This document shows positions 34,568-43,890 of a stretch of DNA of 64,000 nucleotides, piece by piece. Position 1 is the first letter of the stretch. Each line of letters begins with the position of its first letter. This stretch comes from JARFQH01 sp041299015 (GTDB lineage Bacteria > Desulfobacterota > Desulfobacteria > Desulfobacterales > SG8-13): NCBI GenBank assembly GCA_041299015.1, contig JBFYWB010000062.1, positions 15,010 through 79,009 of the forward strand, written 5' to 3'. The notes beneath the pieces are model-generated. The model ran no database searches. It saw only the letters and a program-made list of their open reading frames with translations, and was not told the DNA's origin. A program made the position numbers and the translations under genes.

Positions 34568-35237
34568 ATTTCGGCAATTCGTCCAGGTACCACTCCAGTG
34601 GGTCAACCAGCGTATATCCCATTTCTTTGAGTTTGCGCTTGATACGGGCCACATTCTGGGTCAACAGGTAAGGGAAGACTGCGCGCTTGTCCTTTTCAAA
34701 GTAACGCGCCACCAATACACTGCCGAAAGAGATGCCTTCCGCGGTGATGGCATCGACGATCTTTTTCAGCTGGCCGACCTTGTCTTCGACCAGCACGCAT
34801 AAAAGGGTTCCCGGTTCGCCAAATCCCAGCACATTGATAAAAGCGCGCAGCAGGTCACGGACGGAGATGATGCCCTTGAGTCTGCCCGCCTTGTCGACGA
34901 CCGGCAGGGCGCCGACCCTGAGTTCCTGGATCAGTAACAGCGCATCTTGAAGGGTGTGGTGAGGTCCGATCGTTTTCGGGTCGGCCGTCATGATATCCAT
35001 GACCTTCAGATCTTTGACTTTTTCCGCTTCCGCTTTGCGGCTCGAGTCCTTGATCAGGCTGTACGGCAAGGCGCTGCGGATATCACGATCGGTTACGATT
35101 CCGATCAACCGGCCGTCGGCGTCGGTCACCGGCAGGTGGCGGATCCGGTTTTGCAACATTTTCTCATAGGCATCGAAAACATCCGTTTCCGGACCGGTGG
35201 TGATTACCTTTTGCGTCATCGATCGGCTGACAAACAT
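34554..35237 (-). CDS. CBS-pair and ACT domain protein
   Basis: A 227-residue regulatory protein with two CBS domains (about residues 1-60, VSRSMTQKVITTGP, and about 78-135, VMDIMTADPKTIGP) followed by an ACT domain (about 143-215, TLLCVLVEDKVGQLKKIVDAI). Such proteins bind adenosine nucleotides through CBS and amino acids through ACT; the regulated target is unknown. The ATG at 35237 has GGAGG 5 bp upstream, decisive over an earlier start at 35261. Overlaps prmA by 14 bp. Confidence 0.88.
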   Translation of the reverse strand: MFVSRSMTQKVITTGPETDVFDAYEKMLQNRIRHLPVTDADGRLIGIVTDRDIRSALPYSLIKDSSRKAEAEKVKDLKVMDIMTADPKTIGPHHTLQDALLLIQELRVGALPVVDKAGRLKGIISVRDLLRAFINVLGFGEPGTLLCVLVEDKVGQLKKIVDAITAEGISFGSVLVARYFEKDKRAVFPYLLTQNVARIKRKLKEMGYTLVDPLEWYLDELPKYDRK

Positions 35238-35314
35238 TGTGTACCTCCAGCGTGTCCGCATTCCAAGAATTGCGAAAATAAAATAAAAAAATCAATTGGT
35301 TTCAGCGCGGTCAT

Positions 35315-36265
35315 TTATTCGTCCAACAGGGCGGCGACGTGGTTGCGAGCCAGTTCGGGCAGACGCCGCAGGCAATAGCCGCCCTCGAGCACCGAAATGA
35401 TCCGTCCATTGCAGTGGCGGTCGGCGATTTCCATGATCCGCTTCATGACCCAAGAATACCACTCTGTGGTCAGGTTGATGTCCGACATGTCGTCGTCCTT
35501 GTGCCCGTCGAATCCAGCCGAAACAAGCACGAAATCGGGCTGAAACTGCTCAAAGTCCTTGACGAGGTTTTCTTCCACCAAGGCCGAATACTCCGTGTCG
35601 CCCTGTCCCGGCAGGACCGGGTTGTTTTTGGTGAACCCGTAACCGGGTCCGGAGCCGAATTCAAATTCTCTGCCGGTGCCGGGGTAGGCGAAGGTGGGAT
35701 GCTCATGGATGGAGTAGTAAAACACGCTCGGATCCTGCTCGAAGATGTGCTGGGTGCCGTTCCCGTGGTGGACGTCGAAGTCGATGATGCCGACCTTTTG
35801 AATTTGCCAGTTTTGCTGCAGGTAGCGCGCCGCAATGGCCACGTTGTTGAAATAGCAGAAGCCCATGGCCTGGTCGCGCTCGGCATGATGGCCGGGCGGA
35901 CGCACGGCGCAAAAGGCATTGTCGATCTTACCCGTCATCAGCATGTCGATCGTTTGAAGAATGCCGCCCACGGCCAGCAAGGCCGTTTCGTAGGTGTTGC
36001 TGCACATCTGATTGTCCGGATGTTCGAAAATCTTTTTTCCCGAGAAGCAGACGTCACCGAAGCGGTCGATGTAAGCGCTGTCGTGGACAGTCTCAATCCA
36101 CCGTCTTTGTGCCGGTTGGGCTCTGATGCAGAACAGCTTGGGCAGCAGCCCGCTCTCCTTGATACCGTGGTAGATGGCGGTCAGCCGTTCGGGTATTTCG
36201 GGGTGGTAAGGGCCGGTTTCGTGGAGCAGAAATCTTTCGTCATACAGAAAACCTGTTTTTCGCAT
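35315..36265 (-). CDS. histone deacetylase-family protein (AcuC-like)
   Basis: Zinc-dependent deacetylase of the class II HDAC/acetoin-utilisation/acetylpolyamine amidohydrolase superfamily, about 316 residues. Visible motifs: RPPGHHAERDQAMGFCYFNN (catalytic histidine pair), GIIDFDVHHGNGTQ (zinc ligands D and H), and SAGFDGHKDD (third zinc ligand). Start at the ATG at 36265 (MRKTGFLYDERF); an upstream TTG at 36283 would add six residues. Substrate may be acetyl-lysine proteins or small acetylated amines. cooC follows 27 bp upstream on the same strand. Confidence 0.9.
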   Translation of the reverse strand: MRKTGFLYDERFLLHETGPYHPEIPERLTAIYHGIKESGLLPKLFCIRAQPAQRRWIETVHDSAYIDRFGDVCFSGKKIFEHPDNQMCSNTYETALLAVGGILQTIDMLMTGKIDNAFCAVRPPGHHAERDQAMGFCYFNNVAIAARYLQQNWQIQKVGIIDFDVHHGNGTQHIFEQDPSVFYYSIHEHPTFAYPGTGREFEFGSGPGYGFTKNNPVLPGQGDTEYSALVEENLVKDFEQFQPDFVLVSAGFDGHKDDDMSDINLTTEWYSWVMKRIMEIADRHCNGRIISVLEGGYCLRRLPELARNHVAALLDE

Positions 36266-36292
36266 AAAGCCATCCAAGGTCAATGGGTGAAT

Positions 36293-37042
36293 TTACCCGA
36301 CGATCTTTTGAAAAATCTGGAATGCGGCCCGAACCGAACGGTTGTCCTCCGGTAGTTCGATGGTGGGGCGGCCGTTGAGGTCGAATTCATAGATCGCTTC
36401 ATCGGCCGGAACCGTCCCCGCCAGTTCGAGGCCACTCTCCTGCAAGATATCGAGCACCGTTGCGGAGGGCGGTTCCTTAGCCTGGTTGATCACAGCGTAG
36501 CTCTTGCCGACGACGATGTTGAGTTCACTGGCCAGCTTGTTGATGCGCACGGCGGCCTGGATGCTGCGACGGGATGTGTCGGAAACCACCAGGAGCACAT
36601 CCACGTTCTTGGTGGTCAGGCGGCTGATGTGTTCCATGCCGGCCTCGTTGTCCATTACCACGTAGGGATAGTTGTTCTGGATGCGGTCGAGAAAATTGGT
36701 CAGAAGACTGTTGGCTGCGCAGTAGCACCCGGCACCCTCCGGCTGTCCCATGACGATCAGGTCGAAATCGTTGCCTTCGACGATGGCCTCTTCCAGCCTC
36801 ATTTCCATGAAGATATCCTTGGTCATCCCACTGGGAACGACCCCTTTTTTCATGTCTTCGCGGGCGCCTCCGACGGTACAGGCGATTTTCAACCCCAGCA
36901 CTTCGTTCAAATTGGCGTTGCAATCGGCGTCCACGGCCAAAATAGGCGTCTTGGCGTGTTTTACCATATATTTAATCAACAAACCGGCCAGAGTCGTTTT
37001 GCCCGTTCCGCCTTTACCGGCCAGAGCAATGGTATACGTCAT
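36293..37042 (-). CDS. cooC: CooC/AcsF-type nickel-insertion ATPase
   Basis: A 249-residue MinD-like P-loop ATPase that helps insert nickel into carbon monoxide dehydrogenase/acetyl-CoA synthase. The deviant Walker A is GKGGTGKTTLAG, and the metal-binding CxC motif that distinguishes this group is in GAGCYCAANSLL. VDADCNANL and VMDNEAGMEHISRL are also typical. AAGGAG lies 8 bp before the ATG. No CODH/ACS structural genes are in the window, so the enzyme must be encoded elsewhere; the gene indicates a Wood-Ljungdahl-type metabolism. Confidence 0.88.
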   Translation of the reverse strand: MTYTIALAGKGGTGKTTLAGLLIKYMVKHAKTPILAVDADCNANLNEVLGLKIACTVGGAREDMKKGVVPSGMTKDIFMEMRLEEAIVEGNDFDLIVMGQPEGAGCYCAANSLLTNFLDRIQNNYPYVVMDNEAGMEHISRLTTKNVDVLLVVSDTSRRSIQAAVRINKLASELNIVVGKSYAVINQAKEPPSATVLDILQESGLELAGTVPADEAIYEFDLNGRPTIELPEDNRSVRAAFQIFQKIVG

Positions 37043-37393
37043 TGGGTTTCATCTCCTTTGGATCTTGATATTAGCACAGATTTCAGCCGTTTTAAAATTG
37101 TTTAGGCCAGTTAAATCAAACAGTCAAGGGGCATCGTCGCGGGGATGGAACAACCGGGTGATTCCCGACTCTCACGATCGTTGTCCGCTATGGACACGGT
37201 CAGCAGAAACCATGTCCGAGAAGGCCTCTCAAATGCCTTGCAAAGGACGCAGATCATATGCTAATTGTATAAAATCATTTTAAACTCAATAATTACGGAT
37301 TCTTAAAAAACGTCGCGGCAAGAACCCAACCCGGTTGTGAGCCGTCGCCGGCTGTCGGGGACGCCACCACTAAAACGACACAGGAGATGCACA
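37043..37393. other. divergent promoter region cooC / acyl-CoA dehydrogenase
   Basis: A 351-bp interval between divergent genes. It holds the two ribosome binding sites at its ends and AT-rich promoter-like sequence near 37070-37110 and 37260-37310. I see no gene, no sigma-54-type element with the required 10-bp GG-GC spacing, and only weak inverted repeats. Confidence 0.5.
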
Positions 37394-38548
37394 ATGGACT
37401 TCGAGCTGAACAGGACCCAGAAGGATATCCAGAAAGCGGTCAGGGAATTCACCCGGGGTGAGTTCGACAAAGACCTGGTGCTGGAGCTGGAGAGAAAACA
37501 CGAATTTCCCGAAAAAATCTGGCGCAAGGCCTGTGAGCTCGGTCTGGTCGGGGTTCATTTCCCTGAAGATTATTCCGGACAAGGGCTCGGGTGCCTCGAG
37601 GACATCCTGGTGGTCGAGGAATTGTGCCGCGGCGATTCGACCATGGGCAGTGCCATTGCCCTTTCGAGTTTTGCTTCGGAAATCATTTTGCACTGGGGCA
37701 GCGCCGAAATGAAGCAAAAATATCTGCCCGCCGTGGCCGAAGGCCGCATGCTCTCGGCCGGGGCTTTCACCGAACCGGACCGCGGCTCCGACATCACCAG
37801 CATGAACACCACCGCGGTCAGAGACGGTGACGAATGGGTCATCAACGGGACCAAGACCTTCATCACCAACGGTGGGCTGGCCGGGTTTTATTCGGTCATG
37901 TGCCAGAGTGATCCAGATGTCCGACCGACCTATCGCGGGATCAGCCTGATGCTGGTTGAGGCTGATCGTGATGGACTGTCGACCGCGGACGTGGGGCAGA
38001 AAATGGGCATCCACATGATGGCCACGGCCGAAGTGAATTTCAAAGACGTTCGGGTGCCGGTCGCCAACCTGATCGGCGAGGAAAACAAGGGCTTCTACCA
38101 TGTGCTGCATTTTTTCGACGAAAGCCGGATACAGGTTGCGGCCCAGGCTCTGGGGATCGCCCAAGGCGCCTTCGATCGGGCGCTCGATTATGTCAAGAAG
38201 CGGGAGCAGTTCGGCAAGAAAATCGCCCAGTTTCAGGTTACCCAACACAAACTGGCGGATATGGCCACAAAAATAGAACTGGCGCGGCTGATGACTTACA
38301 AGGCGGCCTGGAATTTCGATCAGGGCCGTATCGATCCCAAGATTACTTCCATGGCGAAGATGTATGCGGCTCGAACGGCGGTCGAGGTGGCTGATGAGGC
38401 GATTCAGCTGCTCGGCGGCTACGGTTACATGACCGAGTATGAAGTCGAACGGTTCTATCGGGATGCCAAGATCACCGAGATTTACGAAGGCACGAAAGAG
38501 ATACAGAAAAACACGATTGCCAGTGCCGTGCTGGGCAAGCTGAGGTAG
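37394..38548 (+). CDS. acyl-CoA dehydrogenase
   Basis: FAD-dependent oxidation of acyl-CoA to enoyl-CoA, passing electrons to ETF. The 384-residue protein starts MDFELNRTQKDIQKAVREF, has the FAD/substrate signature AFTEPDRGSDI, the RIQVAAQALGIAQGAFD segment, the YVKKREQFGKKI motif, and the catalytic glutamate in EIYEGTKEIQ near the C-terminus. AGGAG 7 bp before the ATG at 37394 fixes the start. Together with ETF-QO (40791-42464) it gives a route from acyl-CoA electrons to quinone. Ends with TAG. Confidence 0.94.
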   Translation: MDFELNRTQKDIQKAVREFTRGEFDKDLVLELERKHEFPEKIWRKACELGLVGVHFPEDYSGQGLGCLEDILVVEELCRGDSTMGSAIALSSFASEIILHWGSAEMKQKYLPAVAEGRMLSAGAFTEPDRGSDITSMNTTAVRDGDEWVINGTKTFITNGGLAGFYSVMCQSDPDVRPTYRGISLMLVEADRDGLSTADVGQKMGIHMMATAEVNFKDVRVPVANLIGEENKGFYHVLHFFDESRIQVAAQALGIAQGAFDRALDYVKKREQFGKKIAQFQVTQHKLADMATKIELARLMTYKAAWNFDQGRIDPKITSMAKMYAARTAVEVADEAIQLLGGYGYMTEYEVERFYRDAKITEIYEGTKEIQKNTIASAVLGKLR

Positions 38549-38609
38549 TCAGAAACCATTTTTTTACGCTAGGGCGCTGCACTTCGCCTTTCAGCGAGAG
38601 GGGGAAATT

Positions 38610-38921
38610 ATGCTGGATATCGTCAAAAAAGCCCTGTTGACCGGGATTGGGATGGCCCTGCTGGCCAAGGATGAGATGGAAGAACTGGCGCGCGAGATCG
38701 CTGAAAAAGGAAAGATGACCGAGCAGGACGGCAAGAAATTTCTGACCGAACTGCAAAAAAGATATGAAGATGTGCAGGGCAAGCTGGAAGACCGGGTGGA
38801 AAAATCAGTCAAAGACATCCTGAAAAAGATGGATGTCGTCACCGGCGAGGAGCTGAAAGCCATCAAAAAGGAGATCAGGGAGTTGAAGAAGGCGATCAAT
38901 AAAGACGCCGAGACCGCCTGA
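38610..38921 (+). CDS. phasin-superfamily small coiled-coil protein
   Basis: A 103-residue, highly charged, almost wholly helical protein with a short apolar N-terminus (MLDIVKKALLTGIGMALL) followed by Lys/Glu heptads. It resembles the small phasin-superfamily/polyhydroxyalkanoate-regulator-like proteins that often sit next to ABC1 kinases. No PHA synthase is in the window, so granule binding is not supported here. A GAGAGGGGGAAATT ribosome binding region precedes the ATG. The ABC1 kinase gene starts 66 bp downstream. Confidence 0.7.
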   Translation: MLDIVKKALLTGIGMALLAKDEMEELAREIAEKGKMTEQDGKKFLTELQKRYEDVQGKLEDRVEKSVKDILKKMDVVTGEELKAIKKEIRELKKAINKDAETA

Positions 38922-38987
38922 CCAATTCTTTAACAGGCCATCGCCCCCTCTTCTTTGCGGGCGCGAAAATCGCAGGCAATACCTGAC

Positions 38988-40685
38988 ATGCTCAGCATCC
39001 GCAAAATCGGCGTCATCGGCCGGACGTACCGCAATTTGAACCGCTACCGGCAGATTCTGGCTGTGTTGTTCAAATACGGCTTCGGCGATTTACTGGAACT
39101 GCTGAAGCTCGACCACTACGTTTCGGCCGGATTGCAGCTGATATCCAAAAAACAGCCGGTCAAGGTCGAGAAGCTCACCCGGCCGCAGGGATTGCGGATG
39201 GCCCTCGAGGAGCTCGGTCCGACATACATCAAACTCGGGCAGATACTGTCCACCCGTCCGGACCTTATCCCGGTCGACTTTCTGCAGGAACTCTCCAGGC
39301 TCCAGGACAAGGTGCCGCCGTTTCCCGCCGCCGCCGCCCGCAAGATCATCGAAACCGAGCTGGAGGTGGGCATCGATATTCTGTTTTCCCAATTCGACGA
39401 CATACCGCTGGCATCGGCCTCCATCGGCCAGGTGCACCGCGCCCGGCTGCAAAACGGTCAAGAGGTGGCGCTCAAGGTGCAGCGGCCCGGTATCCAGAAA
39501 GTCATCGAGGTCGACCTCGAGATCATGCTTCATCTGGCAACCCTGATGGAACACCACATCGAGGAGTTGGCCTTCCACCGCCCGATAAAAATTGTCGAAG
39601 AATTTGCCCGCACACTGGAAAAAGAACTCGATTACCTTCTTGAAGCCGCCAATATGGAACGAGCGGCGCTCAACTTCAGCAACGACCCCTCAACTCTGAT
39701 TCCGGCCGTCTTTCGAGAGCTGTCGACGGTGCGGGTCCTTACCACCGAGTGCGTCAAGGGCATCAAGGTTTCGAATATCGAGCAACTCGATTCCTCCGGA
39801 CTCGATCGCAAGCTGATCACATCGCGTGGGGCCGACATTCTGCTGCGCATGATATTCGAACACGGCTTCTTCCAGGCCGATCCCCACCCCGGCAATATCT
39901 TCGTTTTGCCGGACAACGTCATCTGTCTGATCGATTTCGGGATGGTGGGTTCCGTCGACCGGCGAACCCGCGAAACCTTTGGCGATCTGTTAGACGGGAT
40001 CGTCAAAAAGGACGCATCGAAAGTGGCCAAGGTCCTGCTGCAACTGACCCTCTGGGAAGAAGAGCCGGACATCCGCGCCTTCGAGATCGACGTGACCGAT
40101 TTCATGGCCCATCATCTTTTCAAGCCCCTGAAAGAGGTTCGTATCGGCAAACTGCTCCATCATCTGCTGGACTTGGCATCGCGTCACCGGCTCCGGATTC
40201 CTCCCAACATCTTCCTGATGATGAAGTCCCTGACCACCGTAGAGGGCGTGGCACGCATGCTCGACCCGGAATTCGACATCTTCGGCAAGGCCGCTCCTTT
40301 CATCAGGAGCCTGCTCCTGGAGCGATACTCACCGCAGCGTCTGTCGGCCGACGTGTTCCAGCTGACCGCCGATCTGATGAAGTTCACCCGGCAGTTCCCT
40401 CAAGACTTGCTCGACGTCGCGCGCCTGGCTCGCCGGCAGCAGCTCAGCCTGAGAATAGAAAACCGGGGATTGGAGCGCACCCTTTCCACCCACGACCAAA
40501 TCAGCAACCGCCTCTCCTTTTCGATCATCATCGCCGCCTTGATCATCGGATCGGCATTGATCGTGATATCCGAGACCCCCCCTTTTTTTTACGGCATATC
40601 CTTGATCGGCATCATCGGTTTCTCCGCCGCCGCTCTGATGGGTATCTGGCTGCTGGTGGCGATTCTGCGCAAGGGAAGGCTTTAG
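38988..40685 (+). CDS. ABC1/UbiB/AarF-family atypical kinase
   Basis: A 565-residue membrane-associated kinase-like ATPase. The ABC1 hallmark KxGQ is in YIKLGQILSTRPDLIP; the AAAS-like Ala-rich loop is ASASIGQVHRARL, and the kinase core shows VALKVQRPG, DPHPGNIF and CLIDFGMVG. Two hydrophobic helices close the C-terminus (about 510-560). In quinone-using bacteria this family supports ubiquinone or menaquinone synthesis. The ATG at 38988 gives the natural N-terminus MLSIRKIGVIGRTYRN; an upstream in-frame TTG is unlikely. Follows the phasin-like gene. Confidence 0.9.
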   Translation: MLSIRKIGVIGRTYRNLNRYRQILAVLFKYGFGDLLELLKLDHYVSAGLQLISKKQPVKVEKLTRPQGLRMALEELGPTYIKLGQILSTRPDLIPVDFLQELSRLQDKVPPFPAAAARKIIETELEVGIDILFSQFDDIPLASASIGQVHRARLQNGQEVALKVQRPGIQKVIEVDLEIMLHLATLMEHHIEELAFHRPIKIVEEFARTLEKELDYLLEAANMERAALNFSNDPSTLIPAVFRELSTVRVLTTECVKGIKVSNIEQLDSSGLDRKLITSRGADILLRMIFEHGFFQADPHPGNIFVLPDNVICLIDFGMVGSVDRRTRETFGDLLDGIVKKDASKVAKVLLQLTLWEEEPDIRAFEIDVTDFMAHHLFKPLKEVRIGKLLHHLLDLASRHRLRIPPNIFLMMKSLTTVEGVARMLDPEFDIFGKAAPFIRSLLLERYSPQRLSADVFQLTADLMKFTRQFPQDLLDVARLARRQQLSLRIENRGLERTLSTHDQISNRLSFSIIIAALIIGSALIVISETPPFFYGISLIGIIGFSAAALMGIWLLVAILRKGRL

Positions 40686-40790
40686 TGGGTTTGCCGCCGG
40701 AGGTAGATGAAGTTCGACGGCATCGGGCGATCTTCCACGGTGATGGTCCGCATGTAAACGTCAATTTTTACCAAGGGGCCGGGGCTTCAT

Positions 40791-42464
40791 CTATACCACT
40801 GTGTATCCTGGTCCTTCGCCGCCTTCGGGGCAGGTCCACGTGATGTTGCGATAAGGGTCCTTGATGTCGCAGGTCTTACAGTGGAAACAGTTGGACGGGT
40901 TGAGTTTAAGCCGTCTTTTTCCCGTTTCTGCATCGGTATCGATTTCGTAAACATTGCCGGGGCAAAAGCGCGTGCAGGGGCTGCGATAGGTGTCGAAGCA
41001 CCGGGTGACACACAAATGGGTGTCGTGCACTATCAAATGCGACGGTTGATCCTCGCGGTGTTTGGTTTTTGAGAGATACACGCCGGTCAGCTTGTCGACA
41101 TACAAACCACCGTCAAAGGCGGATTTGTCCAAACCCGTGCCACCTGCGGTGTGGTCGGCTTTCGTGGGTTCGAGGGTTGTACAGTCTTCCTGAAGGGGCA
41201 TCCGTTCGATCAATCCGCGACCCTTGGTCACGTATTGAACCCCGAGGTGAATGTATTTGACTACCCCCTTTTTGGCAAGGGCCTGGGCGAAATTTCGGCC
41301 CGCGTAGATTTCTTCTTTCAGCCAGCTGCTTTCGAACAGAGTCGTGTAGGCGCTCAGGGATGCTTCGGTAAAGCTGTTTCGCGCCAAGGCCGCAAAGATG
41401 GCTTCGGCGGCCAGCATGCCGGATTTCATGGAGACGTGGAAACCCTTTAGAGCCGGCGAGTTGTGCATGGCGGCACTGCCGCCCACAAAGACGGCACCGC
41501 TGGTCGACAGCTTGGGGATGCTGAAATAACCACCCGTGGAAACCGTCCGGGCGCCCTGCTCGATGACCTTGCCGCCCCGGATGATATCGGACACAAACGG
41601 GTGGCGTTTAAACCGGATGAACATATCGTAGGGATCGATCAACGCGTCTTCGTACCCCAGACCGGTGAGGTAGCCGATGGCGATCTTTTTGCCTTTCATT
41701 TCGTAAATAAAGCCGCCACCGGGTGTGTTCAAGCCAAGCGGGTAGCCGAGAAAGTGGATGTCGTTGCCCTTGCCGGTTGTAAAATAATTGTTGTCCGGCA
41801 GTTGAATCACCTCTTTGACACCGGTTTCGTATACCTGGGGCATCTTGCCGGCGGCGAGGTTCAGTTTGGCTTCGATTTGCTTGTAGAGGTTGCCCCGGGC
41901 CCCCTCCCCGAAAACCGTTACCTTGGCCCTGAGGTCGATTCCGGGTTCGAAGTTGACTTTGTGCTCGCCATCTTTGCCAAGGCCCTTGTCGCCGGTGCGA
42001 ACACCGGTTACAGTTTGGCCGGTTTGGTCATACAGAACCTCTTTGCCGGCAAATCCCGGGAAAAGATTGACGCCCATCTCCTCGGCGATCCCGCCCAGCC
42101 AACGGCAAAATTTCGACGAACTGATGATGTAGAATCCCTTGTTGTGGAGATAGCGGGGCACCAGGCTGGCCCGGAAGGCGCGGTTTCGGGTCAGGTAATA
42201 GAATGCATCGCCCTGAACGACGGCCTCAATGGGACACCCTCTTTCGATGTGGTCCGGCATGAGTTCGCGCAGTGCCCTTGGATTGAGAATGGCCCCGCTG
42301 ACCGCGTGGGCACCGATGTCGGCACCCTTTTCGATCAAGGCGACTTCGATGGTCATGTTTTTTTCCTGCGCCAGCTGCATCAAGCGGACGGCAGCTGCCA
42401 GACTGGCGGGCCCACCGCCGACGAACACCACATCGAAATCAATGGATTCCCGTTCGACACTCAT
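40791..42464 (-). CDS. electron transfer flavoprotein-ubiquinone/menaquinone oxidoreductase
   Basis: Moves electrons from reduced ETF into the membrane quinone pool. The 557-residue protein has an N-terminal FAD-binding motif VVFVGGGPASLAAAVRL, the central ETF-QO regions, and a C-terminal 4Fe-4S ferredoxin-like region (CPGNVYEI and CFHCKTCDIKDP). The second of two adjacent ATGs (42464) is best spaced, 7 bp from AAAGGAG. Partner to the acyl-CoA dehydrogenase upstream; no etfAB is in the window. Ends with TAG. Confidence 0.95.
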   Translation of the reverse strand: MSVERESIDFDVVFVGGGPASLAAAVRLMQLAQEKNMTIEVALIEKGADIGAHAVSGAILNPRALRELMPDHIERGCPIEAVVQGDAFYYLTRNRAFRASLVPRYLHNKGFYIISSSKFCRWLGGIAEEMGVNLFPGFAGKEVLYDQTGQTVTGVRTGDKGLGKDGEHKVNFEPGIDLRAKVTVFGEGARGNLYKQIEAKLNLAAGKMPQVYETGVKEVIQLPDNNYFTTGKGNDIHFLGYPLGLNTPGGGFIYEMKGKKIAIGYLTGLGYEDALIDPYDMFIRFKRHPFVSDIIRGGKVIEQGARTVSTGGYFSIPKLSTSGAVFVGGSAAMHNSPALKGFHVSMKSGMLAAEAIFAALARNSFTEASLSAYTTLFESSWLKEEIYAGRNFAQALAKKGVVKYIHLGVQYVTKGRGLIERMPLQEDCTTLEPTKADHTAGGTGLDKSAFDGGLYVDKLTGVYLSKTKHREDQPSHLIVHDTHLCVTRCFDTYRSPCTRFCPGNVYEIDTDAETGKRRLKLNPSNCFHCKTCDIKDPYRNITWTCPEGGEGPGYTVV

Positions 42465-42696
42465 CATTCGGCTCCTTTCACTCAGCCCGAAGGCCTCGAT
42501 TGTATGTTCATCCAATCCCTGCGACACGCTCGGCGGTTGTCCGCTGGCGGCGCCAGGATCAATGGGGCCTGTTTAGCATGGCGGACGAATTTTGTAAATC
42601 GACAGGAGGTCTTGAAATCCGGTTAATCAGAATTATTATCTCAGCTTAGCGGGCTACCGGCCGCTTTCAACCGCAAAACCGAAAGGGGGCAGACTT

Positions 42697-43719
42697 ATGA
42701 ATCGTGCAAAGCTCGAACCTGTGGCACGGCAGCTTGTGGCGGACGGCAAGGGCATCCTTGCGGCCGACGAGAGCCTGCCGACAATCAAAAAGCGTTTCGA
42801 CGCCATCGCAGTTGAATCGACCGAAGAAAATCGTCGCGCTTATCGGGATTTGCTCTTCACGACACCGAATGCCGGCAAGCACATCAGTGGCGTGATCTTA
42901 TTCGAGGAAACCCTGCGGCAGAAATCCCTGGACGGCACTGCCTTTCCGCAGCTGTTGAGCGACCGGGGGATTCTACCCGGGATCAAGGTCGACCAAGGCG
43001 CCAAGCCCCTGGCCGGATTCAGTGGTGAAAAAATCACCGAAGGCCTGGACGGTCTGCGTGAGCGTTTGGCCGCTTACCGGGAACTCGGTGCAAGGTTTGC
43101 TAAATGGCGGGCAGTGATCACCATCGGCAAGGACATACCGAGTCGGTTGTGTATCGATGCCAATGCCCACGCACTGGCGCGCTACGCCGCGCTGTGCCAG
43201 GAGGCCGAACTGGTGCCGATCGTTGAACCCGAAGTCCTCATGGATGGCCCTCACGATATACAGCGATGTCAGGATGTGACGGCCGCCACCCTCAAAAGCG
43301 TTTTTATGGCCCTCTTTGAACATTGCGTCCTTTTGGAAGGTATGCTACTCAAGCCGAACATGGTTCTTTCGGGATCCGAGAGTCCGAACCAGGCCACGGT
43401 TGCGGAAGTGGCCGAAAGAACGGTGGTTACCTTCCGACAGGTCGTGCCGGCGGCCCTGCCCGGAATCGTTTTCCTCTCGGGTGGTCAGAGTTCCGAATTG
43501 GCCACCGAGCACCTGAATGCGATGAACGCACTCGGGAGACATCCCTGGGAACTCAGCTTTTCTTACGGCCGGGCCTTGCAGGAGCATACCCTCAAAGCAT
43601 GGCGGGGGCGGGCGGATGCCGTCGCTGAGGCCCAGAAAGTGTTTTACCACCGGGCCAGTTGCAACGGCGCAGCGCGCTACGGTCAATACACCAAGGCGCT
43701 GGAAGAAAAACCCGCTTGA
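42697..43719 (+). CDS. class I fructose-bisphosphate aldolase
   Basis: Schiff-base aldolase of the classical (eukaryote-like) class I family, cleaving or forming fructose 1,6-bisphosphate. Visible: GKGILAADESLPTIKKRF, KVDQGAKPL, AKWRAVITIG (conserved lysine region), VPIVEPEVLMDG, and the Schiff-base lysine in EGMLLKPNMV, then LSGGQSSELATEHLNAMN and the C-terminal tail. 340 residues. AAAGGGGG precedes the ATG. Fits gluconeogenesis with pckG. Confidence 0.95.
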   Translation: MNRAKLEPVARQLVADGKGILAADESLPTIKKRFDAIAVESTEENRRAYRDLLFTTPNAGKHISGVILFEETLRQKSLDGTAFPQLLSDRGILPGIKVDQGAKPLAGFSGEKITEGLDGLRERLAAYRELGARFAKWRAVITIGKDIPSRLCIDANAHALARYAALCQEAELVPIVEPEVLMDGPHDIQRCQDVTAATLKSVFMALFEHCVLLEGMLLKPNMVLSGSESPNQATVAEVAERTVVTFRQVVPAALPGIVFLSGGQSSELATEHLNAMNALGRHPWELSFSYGRALQEHTLKAWRGRADAVAEAQKVFYHRASCNGAARYGQYTKALEEKPA

Positions 43720-43890
43720 TCCGAAAGGGAAACTGGAGGTGCGAAGCGATGCACGACGGCAAACGGACGAAAAACACCGCAATCCATCACTAACCTATGC
43801 CGATACGCTCTTTTACAAGCATTTGCCCGCGGTTATGACTCTCTTTTCAAGGACAGCGCCCGTTAGCCGATTCGCGCGGATGCCCAGGCG

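Noticed and set aside
41463..42626. 387-codon open frame on the plus strand over ETF-QO
   Set aside because: Antisense shadow of a complete, motif-bearing ETF-QO gene. The same applies to long antisense frames over pilQ (8405-9313), the HDAC gene (35339-36355), amtB (53422-54435) and glnE (57636-58910).
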